A stretch of 64,000 nt of DNA, from positions 182,603-246,602 of the forward strand of contig MU006230.1 of NCBI GenBank assembly GCA_010093685.1, read 5' to 3'. Under the pieces are notes generated by a model, which was given only the letters and a program-made list of their open reading frames with translations, was not told the origin of the DNA and searched no databases. Origin of the DNA: Ophiobolus disseminans (Eukaryota > Ascomycota > Dothideomycetes > Pleosporales > Phaeosphaeriaceae). This document shows positions 43,903 through 54,833 of the stretch, one piece after another (position 1 is the stretch's first letter; each line of letters starts with the position of its first letter). The position numbers and the translations under genes were made by a program.

Positions 43903-44918
43903 CTTGGCAGGTGGTGAGCGGGTCGCAACAGGCTTCCGATCTAGATGTAGGAGTGCACGGCAGCAGGACAGCGGAGTAGAGATGCGGGAAGCCGCGGTGC
44001 GGTTGAGGTTGTGAGATGGAGGCGTTCCTGGACGAGTTCGGTCGACGCATGCGGTTCGCTTGGGTCCGCTGTGTAGATCGGTCTGGGCTGGTGCGGGAGG
44101 TTATGCGGGGACGTTGCTGTCATGCTAGTGGGGGTTGATTTATGCATGCACGGTCAGGCTGGCAAATACTTCGTACATGTACTTCATGCTACGACTCTCT
44201 GTCTGGTACTACATGAAGGGAGCGAGTGAGATGAGGCAGCTCGGAGACGGAGAATCTTGACTGCGGCGTCTGGCGCTTCTTCGCTCGCATGCCAGGCGAG
44301 CGGGATGTGCCAGTGCGTTGCATGGAGACGTTGGCCCAACGGCGTGATGCAAGAGGCACTGGTGGTCCTGCGGTGCGCCGAGCTCCATGTCAATACTCGA
44401 GGGGGGGCCAGAATCCGAGTGCCACTCCCTAGATTTTAACAGGAAGCCTGTATGCACTCACAACGCTATTAAGACTGGATTGACTTGCAAAAGAATTCTG
44501 AGGATGGGCAGGCGTTGGTGTGGCTGAGTCGAATCACTGCAACACCGATGGTATGGCATCCATGGATGGCGGGATGACAGGGACCACGGGCGCAGACGGT
44601 TTCATGCTCTAGGCAGTACTCTTGCAGCACTCACACCCACCCCAACCTGCCTGAGCCCGCGTCTGCTACAGCATGTTGCTGCCGCGCCTCGCCGTCAGTC
44701 GCTGATGTGATTATTAACCTGTGCCCTTCTTATAAGCAGCTCACAGGCGCACTCGATCGCTCTTCTGGGAACTACCTGCGCCGAAGCACATCCCAGGCTC
44801 CACACACCCGCCACCCAACACCTCGCTATCCTCCACTCCGGCACTCGGTGCTACGCTCTCTTGCCCCCTTCAGAAGCACCCGCAGCCACACGCAAGGGCC
44901 CCGTCGCCCCTCCCCGCC
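43903..44918. other. Divergent promoter region of the acetyltransferase and ddi1
   Basis: About 1 kb. No supported gene; the right end, just before the split ATG of ddi1, is C-rich. Confidence 0.45.
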
Positions 44919-46346
44919 ATGTAAGTCCACCCCGAAACCGTTGCTGTGCGACGGCCCCAGACGCCGACACACGACACGGCTAACATGCGCGTCCAGGCCT
45001 CGCGTCACCATATCCATCGCCGCCGTCGGCACCTCGTCCGACAACGACCTGCTGACGCTCGAGCTGCCGCCGGGCAGCACGGTCAAGGACCTCAAGGGCT
45101 TCATCGAGGCTGAGACCAACCTGCCCGCCGCGTCACAGAGCATATACCTGAACGGCCAGTCGGTAGCCCACGAGACACAGACACTGGAAGATGCCGGCAT
45201 CAGGGACGGTGAGATGCTGGCCGTGGTAGCTCGCCAAACCCGGCAGCCACAACCACGCCAGCAAAACCCAGGTGGTGTTGTTCGTCCCCCGGTGAGAGAC
45301 CCAGATCCTGAGGGCGTGCGACAGCAGCTCCTCACCAACGCCCAAGCTCAGACCGAACTCCGCCAACGCGATCCCGAGCTCGCCGACGCTGCCAACGACG
45401 CCAACCGCTGGAGAGAGATATTCACCATGCGCCAACGACAGGCCCAGGACGCAGAGCGCGAACGCCAGAACCAGATCGCCCTCCTCAACGAGGACCCCTT
45501 CAACGTTGAGGCCCAGCGCAAGATCGAAGAGCTGATCCGCCAAGACCGCGTCGTCGAGAACCTGGAGAAGGCCTACAACGAGAACCCAGAAGGTATGTCT
45601 GCACCAAATCACTCCGCCCGCCCGTGCTTACATGAACAGTCTTTGTGCGGGTGCACATGCTCTACGTCAACACCGAGGTCAATGGCGTCCCTGTCAAGGC
45701 TTTCGTAGACTCGGGCGCTCAGGCCACAATCATGTCCCCTGACTGCGCCGAGCGCTGCGGCATCATGCGCCTCATGGATGTGCGTTACGCTGGCATGGCT
45801 CGCGGTGTTGGCACGGCCCGTATTCTGGGCCGCGTCCATCATGCCGAGATCAAAATCGGCGGCGCCGTCATGCCCTGCGCATTCACTGTCATGGAGGGCA
45901 AAGACGTCGACCTGCTCTTCGGCCTCGACATGCTCAAGCGCTACAAGGCCAAGATCGACCTGGAGAAGAATGCCCTCTGCTTCGAGGGTCTTGAAGTGCC
46001 CTTCCTGCACGAGTCGGAGATCCCCAGGAATTTGGAGGAGGCCGAGGTCAACGAGCCGACCGTCGCTGGGCCCAACGGTACCGAGATCGGCGCGCGCTCG
46101 GGTGCTGTACGACCGGCGGGTGCAACTGCGGCTGCGGGGCCATCCGGTTCGTCTGCTGCTGGTCCCTCCTCTGTACCAGCCACGGCCCAAGCTGCTGCAC
46201 CCGCGCCCTCCGCATCTGGCACCTCGTTTCCGGATAAGGACATTCAACAGCTGGTTGCCATGTTTGGCTGCACTCGTGAGGAGGCTGTCCAGGCGCTGGA
46301 GATTAGTGGAGGCAGCGTGGAGGCCGCAGCCGGCATCTTGATCTAA
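44919..46346 (+). CDS. ddi1: Ddi1, ubiquitin-receptor aspartic protease
   Basis: CDS is join(44919..44920, 44997..45592, 45640..46346), 434 residues. The start codon is split by a 76-nt intron: AT at 44919-44920, then GTAAGT...CTAAC...GTCCAG, then G CCT CGC, giving MPRVTISIAAVG. A longer in-frame reading from 44707 is an intron-retained artefact. The ubiquitin-like domain is residues 1-75. A helical region with AQTELRQRDPELADAANDANRW follows (the HDD domain). The retropepsin-like domain has the catalytic DSGAQATIMS near 224, and a UBA domain (IQQLVAMFGCTREEAVQALEISGGSVEAA) ends the protein near 396-434. Ddi1 carries ubiquitinated cargo to the proteasome and is active in DNA-damage and proteotoxic stress responses. 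The linker between protease and UBA is Ala/Pro/Ser-rich. Confidence 0.92.
44921..44996 (+). other. Intron interrupting the ddi1 start codon
   Basis: GTAAGT donor immediately after AT, a CTAAC branch site and CAG acceptor before G; the first complete codon is therefore assembled only after splicing. Confidence 0.7.
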
Positions 46347-46656
46347 CCGGGTAATGAAATCATGATCTCACGACTTCATCTCTTCACTGTACCATCTACG
46401 AGCATGGGAAAAAGGGACGGCACTTTCTGGGGACATTTCAGGGGCGTGGGCTTAGAGTCTCTGAATAGAGCCAAATGACAACAAAACAAAAACAACTTCG
46501 AAGATTCTGCTGCCATCCTGGATGTGCTGATGCATTGGATGCTTAAGTAAGAGTTGACGTTACGTGACCAAGTTTGCATTAGGACACATTTCGCAATGAA
46601 GTCGGCCGTGTGATTCTCGTACTTGGCTCTTCGCGCTCAGTCTACTGCTGATATCA
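46347..46656. other. Short convergent intergenic region
   Basis: 310 bases between ddi1 and rrp8 ends. Nothing seen. Confidence 0.5.
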
Positions 46657-48309
46657 TCACCTGATTTTGTACAGACACGGCTTCAGCACCTTCTTGTCGC
46701 TCTCATCCGCTCCCACTTCACTCACGATTCCAAACTTCTTCCCCTTCATGCCAAACTTCATGCCCCGATCACCACCAGGCTTGGGCCCAGCGTCAGCCTT
46801 CTTCACATGTTTGCCGCTGACCGGCTGCGCGGCCTTGATGAACTGCATCTTCACAAACATCTTGTTGCTGAGATCGATGGCTTCGCTCGGCCGCTCGGGT
46901 AGCGCGTCGAGCACGAATCCCCTCTTCCCTAGGACGTCCACAAACGCAGTCACATCTGTGCCTTCCTTGCCGTCCGCACCGTCGACGCGCTCAGCTAGTT
47001 CAGCTTCGTCTGCGGAGTCTTGGGGTCCTTCTTGTTCGGGCTTGTCTTTACCTTTCCTGCTCTTTGCAGGTTTGCGAAGCGAGCCGATGCTGTTGATCGG
47101 TACGCCTCCTTTCTTGCGCTCGACGCGTCCAAAACGCGATTTGATCTCGCTGACCCATAGTTCGCCTTTCCAGTGCAGTACGCGGTATGCCTCGTCGATG
47201 AAGTCGAGCCAGTTTGTGCCCATGAGCGCGAGGCAGAAGATTGCTACGTCGACGCTGGCGTCTTGCAGGGGCAGGGAGGAAATATCTGCGACTGTGACGA
47301 GGTCGTGCGAGGGGCCGGTGGGCTTGGAGAGATCGAAGGAATGTAGAGTGAGGTTCAGCGCTTTGACATGGGGTTGCAGACGGTAGGATAGAGATGCGGT
47401 GCCACAGCCCAAGTCGGCGATGGTGCATTGATTGTGCGTGCGCATGAGGGGTTTGGCATCGCCCGTCCTCCGTACAACTTCACTAGGCTCGTCTTCTTGT
47501 TGTTTGGTGCCTTTCCTGTCTCTTCGTTGCTTTGGTTCACGCGTGTTCGCCTTTGCGCGCGCGAGGATGCTGTTGACATAACCGTCCACGGGGTTCTCGG
47601 GCCACACTTCAACTTGTTGCGCGAAGCCTCGGTGGTAGTCTTCGAACATGGACGGATCTTGTTTGAAAAGCGACAGCGAGTCTACGGATGGCTTGGTGTA
47701 GAGGGATTCGTTCAGGTGGCGGAAGCGGGCGCTGGCGAGCTTGGAGCGCATCGACTTTTGGAGGGCGGTGAGGCCGGCGGGTTCGGGGATGAGGGACGTA
47801 AGATTGACAGACTGTGATATGACGGCTGTGATAGAGGCGGCAGTTTGCACCTTGTTCTCTTTTTGCTCCTTCTTCCGTTTCTTCTTGTCGCGCTTCGCTT
47901 CGCTGTCTGCCGTGGTAGGCTTCTGTGCAGACCTGTCCGATATCTCACCCGAGGGGCCCAACTCTGCCACGGAAGGCGACGCTTCTGCCTTCGCAACAGC
48001 ATCCGCGCTCTGCTCTTTGTCCTTGTGACTCTTCCCCCTCTTCCTCTTCTTCCCTCGCTTCTCTTGCGCATCGTCGCCTGTCTCTTCGACACCATTCTGC
48101 GTTACAGCAGGTGTCTGGCGCGGCGTTGCATCCTTGCCGTCTGTAATCTTGTTCCAGAGCTCTCCAACATTCTCCGCATTTACTTCATGCTCTTGCTTCT
48201 CCTTCCGCTTCTGTGCCTTCTTTCCTTGCTTGTTCGCATCTTTCGCTTTTGGTTTCTCGACTTGTGTTGCAATTGGGGCAGACACATTCCAGCCCGGGAC
48301 GGAGAACAT
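46657..48309 (-). CDS. rrp8: 25S rRNA (adenine-N1) methyltransferase Rrp8
   Basis: The frame is open to 48357, but MFSVPGWNVSAPI at 48309 is the more natural start (550 residues); the extension contributes only an unlikely leader. The N-terminal third is Lys/Glu-rich with nucleolar-type runs (KDKKKRKKEQKE, EKRGKKRKRGKSHKDK). The conserved Rrp8 core starts LTALQKSMRSKLASARFRHLNESLYTKPS, then the SAM-binding site CTIADLGCGTASLSYRL, HSFDLSKP, VDVAIFCLALMGTNWLDFIDEAYRVLHWKGELWVSEIKSRF and the C-terminal LKPCLYKIR. In yeast this enzyme methylates A645 of 25S rRNA in the nucleolus. A family-unusual insertion between SRF and the last helix (about 440-500) is acidic and Lys-rich. Confidence 0.95.
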   Translation of the reverse strand: MFSVPGWNVSAPIATQVEKPKAKDANKQGKKAQKRKEKQEHEVNAENVGELWNKITDGKDATPRQTPAVTQNGVEETGDDAQEKRGKKRKRGKSHKDKEQSADAVAKAEASPSVAELGPSGEISDRSAQKPTTADSEAKRDKKKRKKEQKENKVQTAASITAVISQSVNLTSLIPEPAGLTALQKSMRSKLASARFRHLNESLYTKPSVDSLSLFKQDPSMFEDYHRGFAQQVEVWPENPVDGYVNSILARAKANTREPKQRRDRKGTKQQEDEPSEVVRRTGDAKPLMRTHNQCTIADLGCGTASLSYRLQPHVKALNLTLHSFDLSKPTGPSHDLVTVADISSLPLQDASVDVAIFCLALMGTNWLDFIDEAYRVLHWKGELWVSEIKSRFGRVERKKGGVPINSIGSLRKPAKSRKGKDKPEQEGPQDSADEAELAERVDGADGKEGTDVTAFVDVLGKRGFVLDALPERPSEAIDLSNKMFVKMQFIKAAQPVSGKHVKKADAGPKPGGDRGMKFGMKGKKFGIVSEVGADESDKKVLKPCLYKIR

Positions 48310-48687
48310 CTTCGCAGTTTTGGCACAGTGGTAACAGTAATCGGTGAGAAGTCGCAAGTTCTACCGAGCGATGAGCTTCGAAATTTTGGCGGTGAAATGT
48401 TTTGCCGAGAGGCAAGTGGGGCGCCCTAGTGAAGGCCCGGGGCGTTCTCGACGCCGATTGAGTGGAATCATCTCAAGCTATCTGTTGGTAAATCGCGAAA
48501 GCTGGAAATGAAGATACACTATCCTGTATGTTTACAAAGACTTTTAAAACTTAGATCAATTACTTTATACGTAGATGCAGTCGTCAGGCTTAGCATTTTT
48601 CTGGGTTTCACAACTTATTGAGAGCCCTGGAGCCCGTTCCTCAAGCCAACTGGCCGTGCTGAACTCATTGTTATGGTCTGCACATTT
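48310..48687. other. Intergenic region
   Basis: 378 bases upstream of rrp8; likely its promoter. No motif. Confidence 0.45.
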
Positions 48688-49414
48688 TCAAGTCATTCTA
48701 ATTTCCAATAGTTGATTGAAGTACAAGTCTAACAAGCTACACCTAGGTATGACCACCCATCGTCCTTGCTCTACGCCTCCCCTATCCCAGACTTTCGATA
48801 TCATCAACGTCTTCCTCAGATATCTGAACACTGTCTTTGCGTCTCCGAGTTCGTCATCGACTAGTAATCGAAATGCTATACTCATGCGCGCTTCTTGGAT
48901 GCCGCGTTGTGTGCTTATGGTTACCAGGGCTCCTTGTCATCAATGGACTGCCTCCCTGGTACACATCCTCTGCGTTTTCACGAACAACCTGGACAATGCC
49001 GCTCACCTTCCCGATAGTATTTCGCTTGAAGTACGGGTTCGGTCTGTGCAAACGAAACTCCCACGAGTCCGCGGGCATGTCGACTTTCGCGCTATCCCAT
49101 CTGCCGACAGCGTACTCATTAAGCGTGTCGTCGCCGAGAGTCTTACGGTCTGCCAGCATGACGTTCTCGCCCTCGCCGCGGCAGCGCAGAGCTAGTTCGA
49201 ATGCTTCGTCGTTAGCGTCGGCGGCCAACAGGAAAGGCCTTTTTATCACGGTAGTATTGTTCGGTATCAGGCTTTCCTGGTTGATGTACCACAGCGTTAG
49301 TTTAAGGCGATACCGCGGACCGCTACGTAGCCGCGATCACTCTTGGCTCTGAGGTCCTAGGTATGGAGATGCGAGTATAGATTGCGAGCGCGATGCTTCT
49401 GGAGAGTGGGTCAT
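48688..49414 (-). pseudogene. Doubtful hypothetical gene, interrupted by a TGA
   Basis: A frame on the minus strand begins MTHSPEASRSQ at 49414, is stopped by TGA at 49337-49339, and continues in the same frame as a protein-like stretch (RLKLTLWYINQESL, RPFLLAADANDEAFELALRC, WEFRLHRPNPYFKRNTIGKVSGIVQVV). A GT-AG pair at 48861-48924 joins it in frame to VDDELGDAKTVFRYLRKTL, ending at 48688; the total is then a multiple of three (663 nt). The branch point is weak. I recognise no family. The TGA could come from a CGA codon by a C-to-T change. Alternatives are a shorter gene starting after the TGA via an upstream intron, or non-coding sequence. Confidence 0.35.
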
Positions 49415-50246
49415 ACTCGTGCTAGCGTTAATATTGTCGCGAATACGTTAGGATGCTCGATTGGTCTGCGAGCTGGAACTTATACTAAGTAGCTGTCACA
49501 GCATTAAAAAAATGCAATTCTTGAATGGTTACGCTTCACGCCTACATGAATCCGCATTGCATTCCCATTCTCACATAGAATCTGGCCACTTCTCGACAGG
49601 TGTCACATGCTTCGCTTCGCTGACTTCGTCTCCAGAGGCGAGCGAGGTGGGTGTCGAGGTAGAACAGCATCATGGGCAGTGACGTGATTATCACTGCCGC
49701 AGTACACGTCGCGAGACATGGATCAATTTCGACAGGAAATGAACATAGATGTACGCAGTTCAGCCTCTGTCGCTCCTGTAAATTGCCAGATACTTGCATC
49801 GATTCACTTCACACAGCGACAACCATACCTGTCGACCGTGTATGTGCATCTTAAGCTCTCCACAAGTATTTGCTCTCTTGACATTGTCTTCATTTGCTGC
49901 TGCCCCGATGCGCTTTGCATCGTTCGTACGTATCTTATCTGTTCAACCTCTATCGTTCATCTCCGCAGGATTTGTTCTCCCCACCCCGTTAACGGCTCGC
50001 AGGAGTGGATGATGTTAGCTCTCCGTATGATCGCAGCGAGGGCACACTCAATAAATGTATGCGACACATGTCTCCTGGCGAGATGATCGATATAGCCCAT
50101 GTCGTGTTTGGTAAATCGTGGATCGAGGTGTGTAGAGCAAGCAAGGCGAACTTGATCGAGAAACGCTAGGGTTAAGGTATGAAGACACGCCAGAACACTC
50201 CAGATGATGCAGATTTGCTTTTTGTATCAACCTCTGTGGCCAGATT
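49415..50246. other. Intergenic region
   Basis: No supported gene; only short frames without motifs. Confidence 0.45.
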
Positions 50247-50978
50247 TTAAGTTGGCGACGACTTCTGAACGTTGTTTCTGCGCTCAAGATAAACAGCCTC
50301 TTCCCCGTATGCACAGATTTTCTCAGCCATAGTCTCGTCAGTGTCGGTAGGTAGGAAATCGTACTTGGTCCAGAATGAAGCTGTGCCATAAACTGACACA
50401 AGGCACGCTGTGGCATATCGGTTTGCAGACATGAACAGCTTCTCGATACATTCATGCGCATAGCCGCGTCCTTGGAAGTCGGGTAAGATAGTAAGATCAT
50501 GGATATAATATTGGTTCGCGGCTGGCGAAACCTCTCCTAAGAAGCTGTCAAGCGCTGGTGGTTGACGGTACCGAATTGGATGTGTGATGGCATAGCCGTA
50601 AATTTTATCCGTGTCACGGTCTGTCAAAGCCAAGCAACCTTCGGGAAAGAGTTTGACGCGCTCTGCGAACACCTCTGCACTTTCTGGGAGCCCTGGATGG
50701 ATGGCGTCGGCTATGTAAATGTGGTTGTCGATGTCATTGCTGGTTAGTCTACGCCAGATCGCAGCACGGTATCTTTCACGTGCCTTCTGCGCCTGCTGCA
50801 TCGTTGCGGCGATAGCTGACACCTCGACCCGCTGGACGAATCTCAAGAATCTTTCAAATGGTTTTCCGTGCTCAATGCCTGTTGTTGCGTCGCTGTATCT
50901 CTCCATCGAGTTGTGTCGTGGGTGTGAAGGAGGTGCGGGGCAGTTCCAACCTTCGAAGGTTTGCTTAGCAGTTAGCAT
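50247..50978 (-). CDS. GNAT-family N-acetyltransferase
   Basis: Single exon, 243 residues from MLTAKQTFEGWN. The acetyl-CoA binding block is YYIHDLTILPDFQGRGYAHECIEKLF (about 155-180), preceded by a beta-strand YGYAITHPIRYRQPPAL and followed by CLVSVYGTASFWTKYDFLP, which fits GNAT motifs A and B. Within fungi this reads like the group of small acetyltransferases of unknown substrate related to ribosomal-protein or amino-acid acetylases; it is not close to the AANAT type at 42.7 kb, whose A block differs. N-terminal 60 residues are not conserved with any domain I know and include a long helical stretch (VSAIAATMQQAQKARERYRAA). Confidence 0.82.
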   Translation of the reverse strand: MLTAKQTFEGWNCPAPPSHPRHNSMERYSDATTGIEHGKPFERFLRFVQRVEVSAIAATMQQAQKARERYRAAIWRRLTSNDIDNHIYIADAIHPGLPESAEVFAERVKLFPEGCLALTDRDTDKIYGYAITHPIRYRQPPALDSFLGEVSPAANQYYIHDLTILPDFQGRGYAHECIEKLFMSANRYATACLVSVYGTASFWTKYDFLPTDTDETMAEKICAYGEEAVYLERRNNVQKSSPT

Positions 50979-51421
50979 GGCTCCCGAGGTCGTATCTGCC
51001 CCACATCTTTACAATCAGTTTACCTACGGGTCATCATGCCAATTGACAAATATCGTGTCTTTAGACCGACGGCTAGGGAGACCCTGCTAACAATGACGGT
51101 GAAGATGCATTCGGTGTCCTTCCTACCGAGCATCGCACCCCCGCCAACGCGCTAAGCACTGGCGCAGTCGCGAAAGCTCGCAATTATCCCGCCATATGCA
51201 GTTGAGACTCAAACCCCAGCCAACAAGGTGCCATCGTGTCCAATCTTCCGTGTTATGGAGCAATATCTGCAGCGTGAACATAATGGTGTAACCCGGCACC
51301 ACGGCCGAGAGCTGCAGAGATGAGGTACTTAAGAAAGGCCTTTCCACCTCTGTGGACGCGACCGCAAACACCTCGTCATACCTTTATACCTTAAAATCTT
51401 CATACGCTGCTCCAATTCAGA
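50979..51421. other. Divergent promoter region of GNAT and aldo-keto reductase genes
   Basis: 443 bases; no coding motif. The segment just left of the reductase start (51386-51421) has a pyrimidine/A-rich fungal leader composition. Confidence 0.45.
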
Positions 51422-52856
51422 ATGTCTTCCGGAAAGACAATCACACTCAATACTGGCCACAAAATCCCGTACGTCTCCCCACTCAGCATGCAAACACAGA
51501 TTACGTTAGTCGCTAACGAAAATCTTTCGCAACAGCCAGTTGGGATATGGCACCTGGCAGGCCGCTCCCGGTGAGGTCGGCAATGGTGTCTACGAGGCCC
51601 TAAAAGTCGGATACCGACACCTTGTAAGTGGCATAGAACACCTTGTGGCACATCTGCTTGTACCTGCATCTTCCGAGTACACAAACGATCGAACAGTACC
51701 ATTGTCAGGACTAACGCTAATTTCTCCATCAGGATCTCGCGAAGATGTACGTCTTGAATCTCACATCAGTGTCTTGATTCCCCTTGATAGGCTCCAATAT
51801 TACTGCCGCGACAGCCGCTTCACAGCATTCGGTGGATGTCGAGCTGGGATGCCCCTCTATGGAGATACACTGAGCTATCATCAGCCATTCATACACAAGG
51901 TATCCACCTTTTACCCGAAATGTAGACTAACAAGTTCTTCCACCAATCAGCTACGAGAACCAAAAAGAGGTCGCAGGAGGCATCAAGCGAGCTTTCAAGG
52001 ACATCCCGGGCCTCAAGCGTGAGGACATCTTCATCACATCTAAGCTCTGGAACACCCAGCATGACCCTGCCACTGTTGAGGCTGCCCTCGATGACACCCT
52101 CGCCGAGCTTGAGCTCGAGTACCTGGACCTCTACCTCATCCACTGGCCTGTCAACTTCGGGCCTGGAAAGGACCCACACTCAGACCTCTTCCCAGCCACT
52201 TCAGATGCCAATGAAGTCAACATCGACAATTCCATTCCCAACAGTGAGACTTGGAAGGCTGTGTACAAATTGCCCAAGAACAAGGTCCGCTCTGTTGGTG
52301 TCTCCAACTTCACATACAAGAACTTGAAGGCTTTGGTTGAGAAGACTGAGCTCGTTCCTGCTGTCAATCAGATCGAGCGCCACCCTATTCTCCCCAGCAA
52401 GGAACTCATCGCGTATGCCAAAGAAAAGAACATCCACATCACCGCCTACTCCGCCTTTGGCAACAACTTCTTCGACATCCCCCTCCTCATCACCCGCCCC
52501 GAGGTCAAAGCCATTGCGGAGAAGAAAGGCGCTTCACCCGCTCAGGTGATCTTAGCGTGGAGCCAGGTCGGCGGCCACTCCGTGATTCCCAAGTCGGTCA
52601 CGCCATCCAGGATTGCTGAGAACTTCAAGGAAATTGAGCTTTCTGAAGACGAGATCGCTGCTATTCAAAAGTTCTCTGATGAGCACCAAGGAAGAAGGCG
52701 ATACAACGTCCCATATACCGCAAGTAAGTGGCATCCTCAGTCATGTCTCTTGGTGAGAATTGTAGGCTAATATTACGTGTAGACAAGCCCCGCTGGAGCA
52801 TCAACATCTTCGATGAGCCAGAGGAGCAGGAGGCACCTAACAAGGTTGTTCTATAG
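51422..52856 (+). CDS. Aldo-keto reductase (AKR) with a 14-nt micro-exon
   Basis: CDS is join(51422..51468, 51536..51623, 51733..51746, 51951..52723, 52783..52856), 331 residues. The 14-nt third exon encodes DLAKI (GAT CTC GCG AAG AT) and is required because relatives read RHLDLAKIYENQKE. The AKR tetrad is visible: Asp and Tyr of HLDLAKIYENQ, Lys of FITSKLWN and His of YLIHWPVNFG. NADPH-binding elements appear in GVSNFTYKNLKAL, HPILPSKELIAYAKEKNI, VIPKSVTPSRIAENFKEIELS. Introns are 67, 109, 204 and 59 nt. The enzyme likely reduces aldehydes or sugars such as glycerol precursors or xylose; the 16-residue segment before WINIFDEPEE ends in an acidic tail (EEQEAPNKVVL). It belongs to the fungal glycerol-dehydrogenase/aldose-reductase-like group. 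Confidence 0.93.
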
Positions 52857-52982
52857 AACATTGTAGGAGATGATCCATAAAATACGATGTGTTACTCTCT
52901 CTACGATACCCCCTCATGTTGTCTACCTACACGCGATATCTGGTGCAACTGGTCGAAGGGAGGGTCAGCAAGAGTTCCCAGA

Positions 52983-54002
52983 CTATCTCATCTTCTCTAA
53001 CTGCGACAATACAGCTCCACCCTCTTGGGACTCGTCGTCAGGTTTGACGAAGAAATGCTCATCCGGTAAATCCTGCCATTGGTCCCCCCAAACCAAGAAA
53101 CTCGGTAGTGGGTACACAACCTTACTCAAATCTATCTTCTCGCTGCCCGTAACTAATGTCGCAAAGAATTGGCCCGGAGATCCAGGAACTGCAGACGGTT
53201 TGAACGTTCGTGCCGTCGCAAACCGCGCGGGCAGATCGTACCCGCCAATACCCTTTGGGTTACCAGCGCGAACCCTGTTCAAAGTAACGAAGAACTTCAC
53301 TGCGTCCTTCATGATACCTCCTTTGGTGTTGAACAGCTCGGCTGTGAGTGCCGGTCCACGCTGGCAGAAAATCGCGATGATGTACCCCCTGAGTTTCGAA
53401 CGCGGATCTGTGTGGTCATATACCCACTTCACCGTTTCTATTGAACAAGTACATTCTTTGGGCTGCATGAGTGCCATATCTAGGCGCATGATAGTGTTCA
53501 TCTTGTCTTTGAGCCCGAGAGCTGCCAGCACTACCCACATCTCCATCAACAACTGCAGTTCGCCCTCGTAGATAAGATTGGGTGGTACGCCTTCGTAGAG
53601 CCATTGATAGATTGCACCAAAAGCGTCGGAGTCGGTATTGGGAAGATCGATCGGCTCGGTAATTATGCGTGGATACCCGGTCGGGAGGTTGAAGATCGAG
53701 GAGCTCTTGCAGAGAAGTTGGTGGTGGATGTCGAAGCGTCTACAATTAGTCTCGGGGCCGACGAAGAAGGTAACGGGCTCGCCTGCGTTACGGCTTGTGA
53801 AGGTTAATCTGGTGCGACGATAGAAGGGGGTGATGTAAGGCCTTACGTCGGGTATTTGGAGTGAGGAGGGAAGGTGGGAGCCATGGACTTTCGCGATCAA
53901 GCAGCCGCGCTGTTCAGGTTCTGGCCTCGGATAGATAATGGTGGAGTATGTTGATGAGTTTCGGCTTAGAATCGCAGGTTGAAGAGCCGTGGGAGTTGAC
54001 AT
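52983..54002 (-). CDS. BTB/POZ-like domain protein
   Basis: Single exon; the first ATG in frame is at 54002 (MSTPTALQPAILS, 339 residues), since upstream codons are only GTG. A BTB-like core begins VTFFVGPETNCRRFDIHHQLLCKSSSIFNLPT (about 85-118), matching the fungal pattern of a beta hairpin, a conserved H-hydrophobic-L-C-S-x-F and the following helix (IDLPNTDSDAFGAIYQWLYEGVPP), which is the usual fungal BTB unit. The remaining 180 residues contain no known domain. Fungal single-BTB proteins are very numerous and mostly uncharacterised; some act as ubiquitin ligase adaptors. It is convergent with the aldo-keto reductase. Confidence 0.75.
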   Translation of the reverse strand: MSTPTALQPAILSRNSSTYSTIIYPRPEPEQRGCLIAKVHGSHLPSSLQIPDVRPYITPFYRRTRLTFTSRNAGEPVTFFVGPETNCRRFDIHHQLLCKSSSIFNLPTGYPRIITEPIDLPNTDSDAFGAIYQWLYEGVPPNLIYEGELQLLMEMWVVLAALGLKDKMNTIMRLDMALMQPKECTCSIETVKWVYDHTDPRSKLRGYIIAIFCQRGPALTAELFNTKGGIMKDAVKFFVTLNRVRAGNPKGIGGYDLPARFATARTFKPSAVPGSPGQFFATLVTGSEKIDLSKVVYPLPSFLVWGDQWQDLPDEHFFVKPDDESQEGGAVLSQLEKMR

Positions 54003-54833
54003 GAGGGTTCGCAAGTGGTGCTTGGAAAGGGAGCTTACTACATACACAAAGAGAGGGGAAGAGGTACTGTTTGATTGTATGTGAAAGCATGTTTGCTCGA
54101 CGCAATCTAGCCTGGTGCTGATAAAGCTCTCGCATTGTGATACAGCAGCTTGGGGACATCAGTAAAGGTTTGTAATCATGAATACAAAACGGTCTGTCCT
54201 CACATTCAATACACCGAAGTGAGAAGGATGATTGTTAAAGAAAAGCTTCGTCGAAGTTAAACCAGGACGAATGTGTTATGAACAGAGTGGTGTATTGCGA
54301 CAGCCAGAGCAAGTGTTCTTGTACCGGCTTTGCTAAAATCACCGCAGCGTCTTGTAGACGTTATGAGCAAGGGGTAGCTATGCCCAACTCTTATTATGAA
54401 AGCGCAGATAATAGCAGGAACGCCTTGTTGTTGCATTTGATATCTTTTCGTATTCTCGTAGATGATCATTCTGCCCATTCTTCTCACTCTGCCTGTGACA
54501 CACAAGTACTTTTGCGTTGTAAATCAAACCCAACAATGACAGACATGTGCGCGAAAGATGAGATCGTAAGCACGAAGCTACGCGGGGTATTACGACGAAC
54601 AAGGCCAAACCAGATGCGAACTATGAGCCAATACACATGGCGGACATGACAAGAAACATTCGACCGATGTTTTTTGGTGGGGTATAGCAAGGAAATAGAC
54701 GTCGTGAGTATTCACAAACGAGGGATTGCTCGGCGCTGAGCGCGGGAGAGCGCGGGGAGTCTTAGCCTGGATATCCTCAGCACAATTTGTATTCATCGAT
54801 TGACGGTGGCAAAATGATCCGAGGATGGCCAGG
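54003..54833. other. Intergenic region
   Basis: Between two minus-strand genes. Nothing recognisable. Confidence 0.45.

Noticed and set aside
44707..44918. N-terminal extension of ddi1 beginning MIINLCPSYKQ
   Set aside because: Would read through the intron at 44921-44996 and add over 90 low-complexity residues absent from the family.
51747..51950. An extra exon inside the 204-nt intron of the aldo-keto reductase
   Set aside because: The flanking pieces already join to the family sequence DLAKIYENQKE in frame, so no extra exon is needed.
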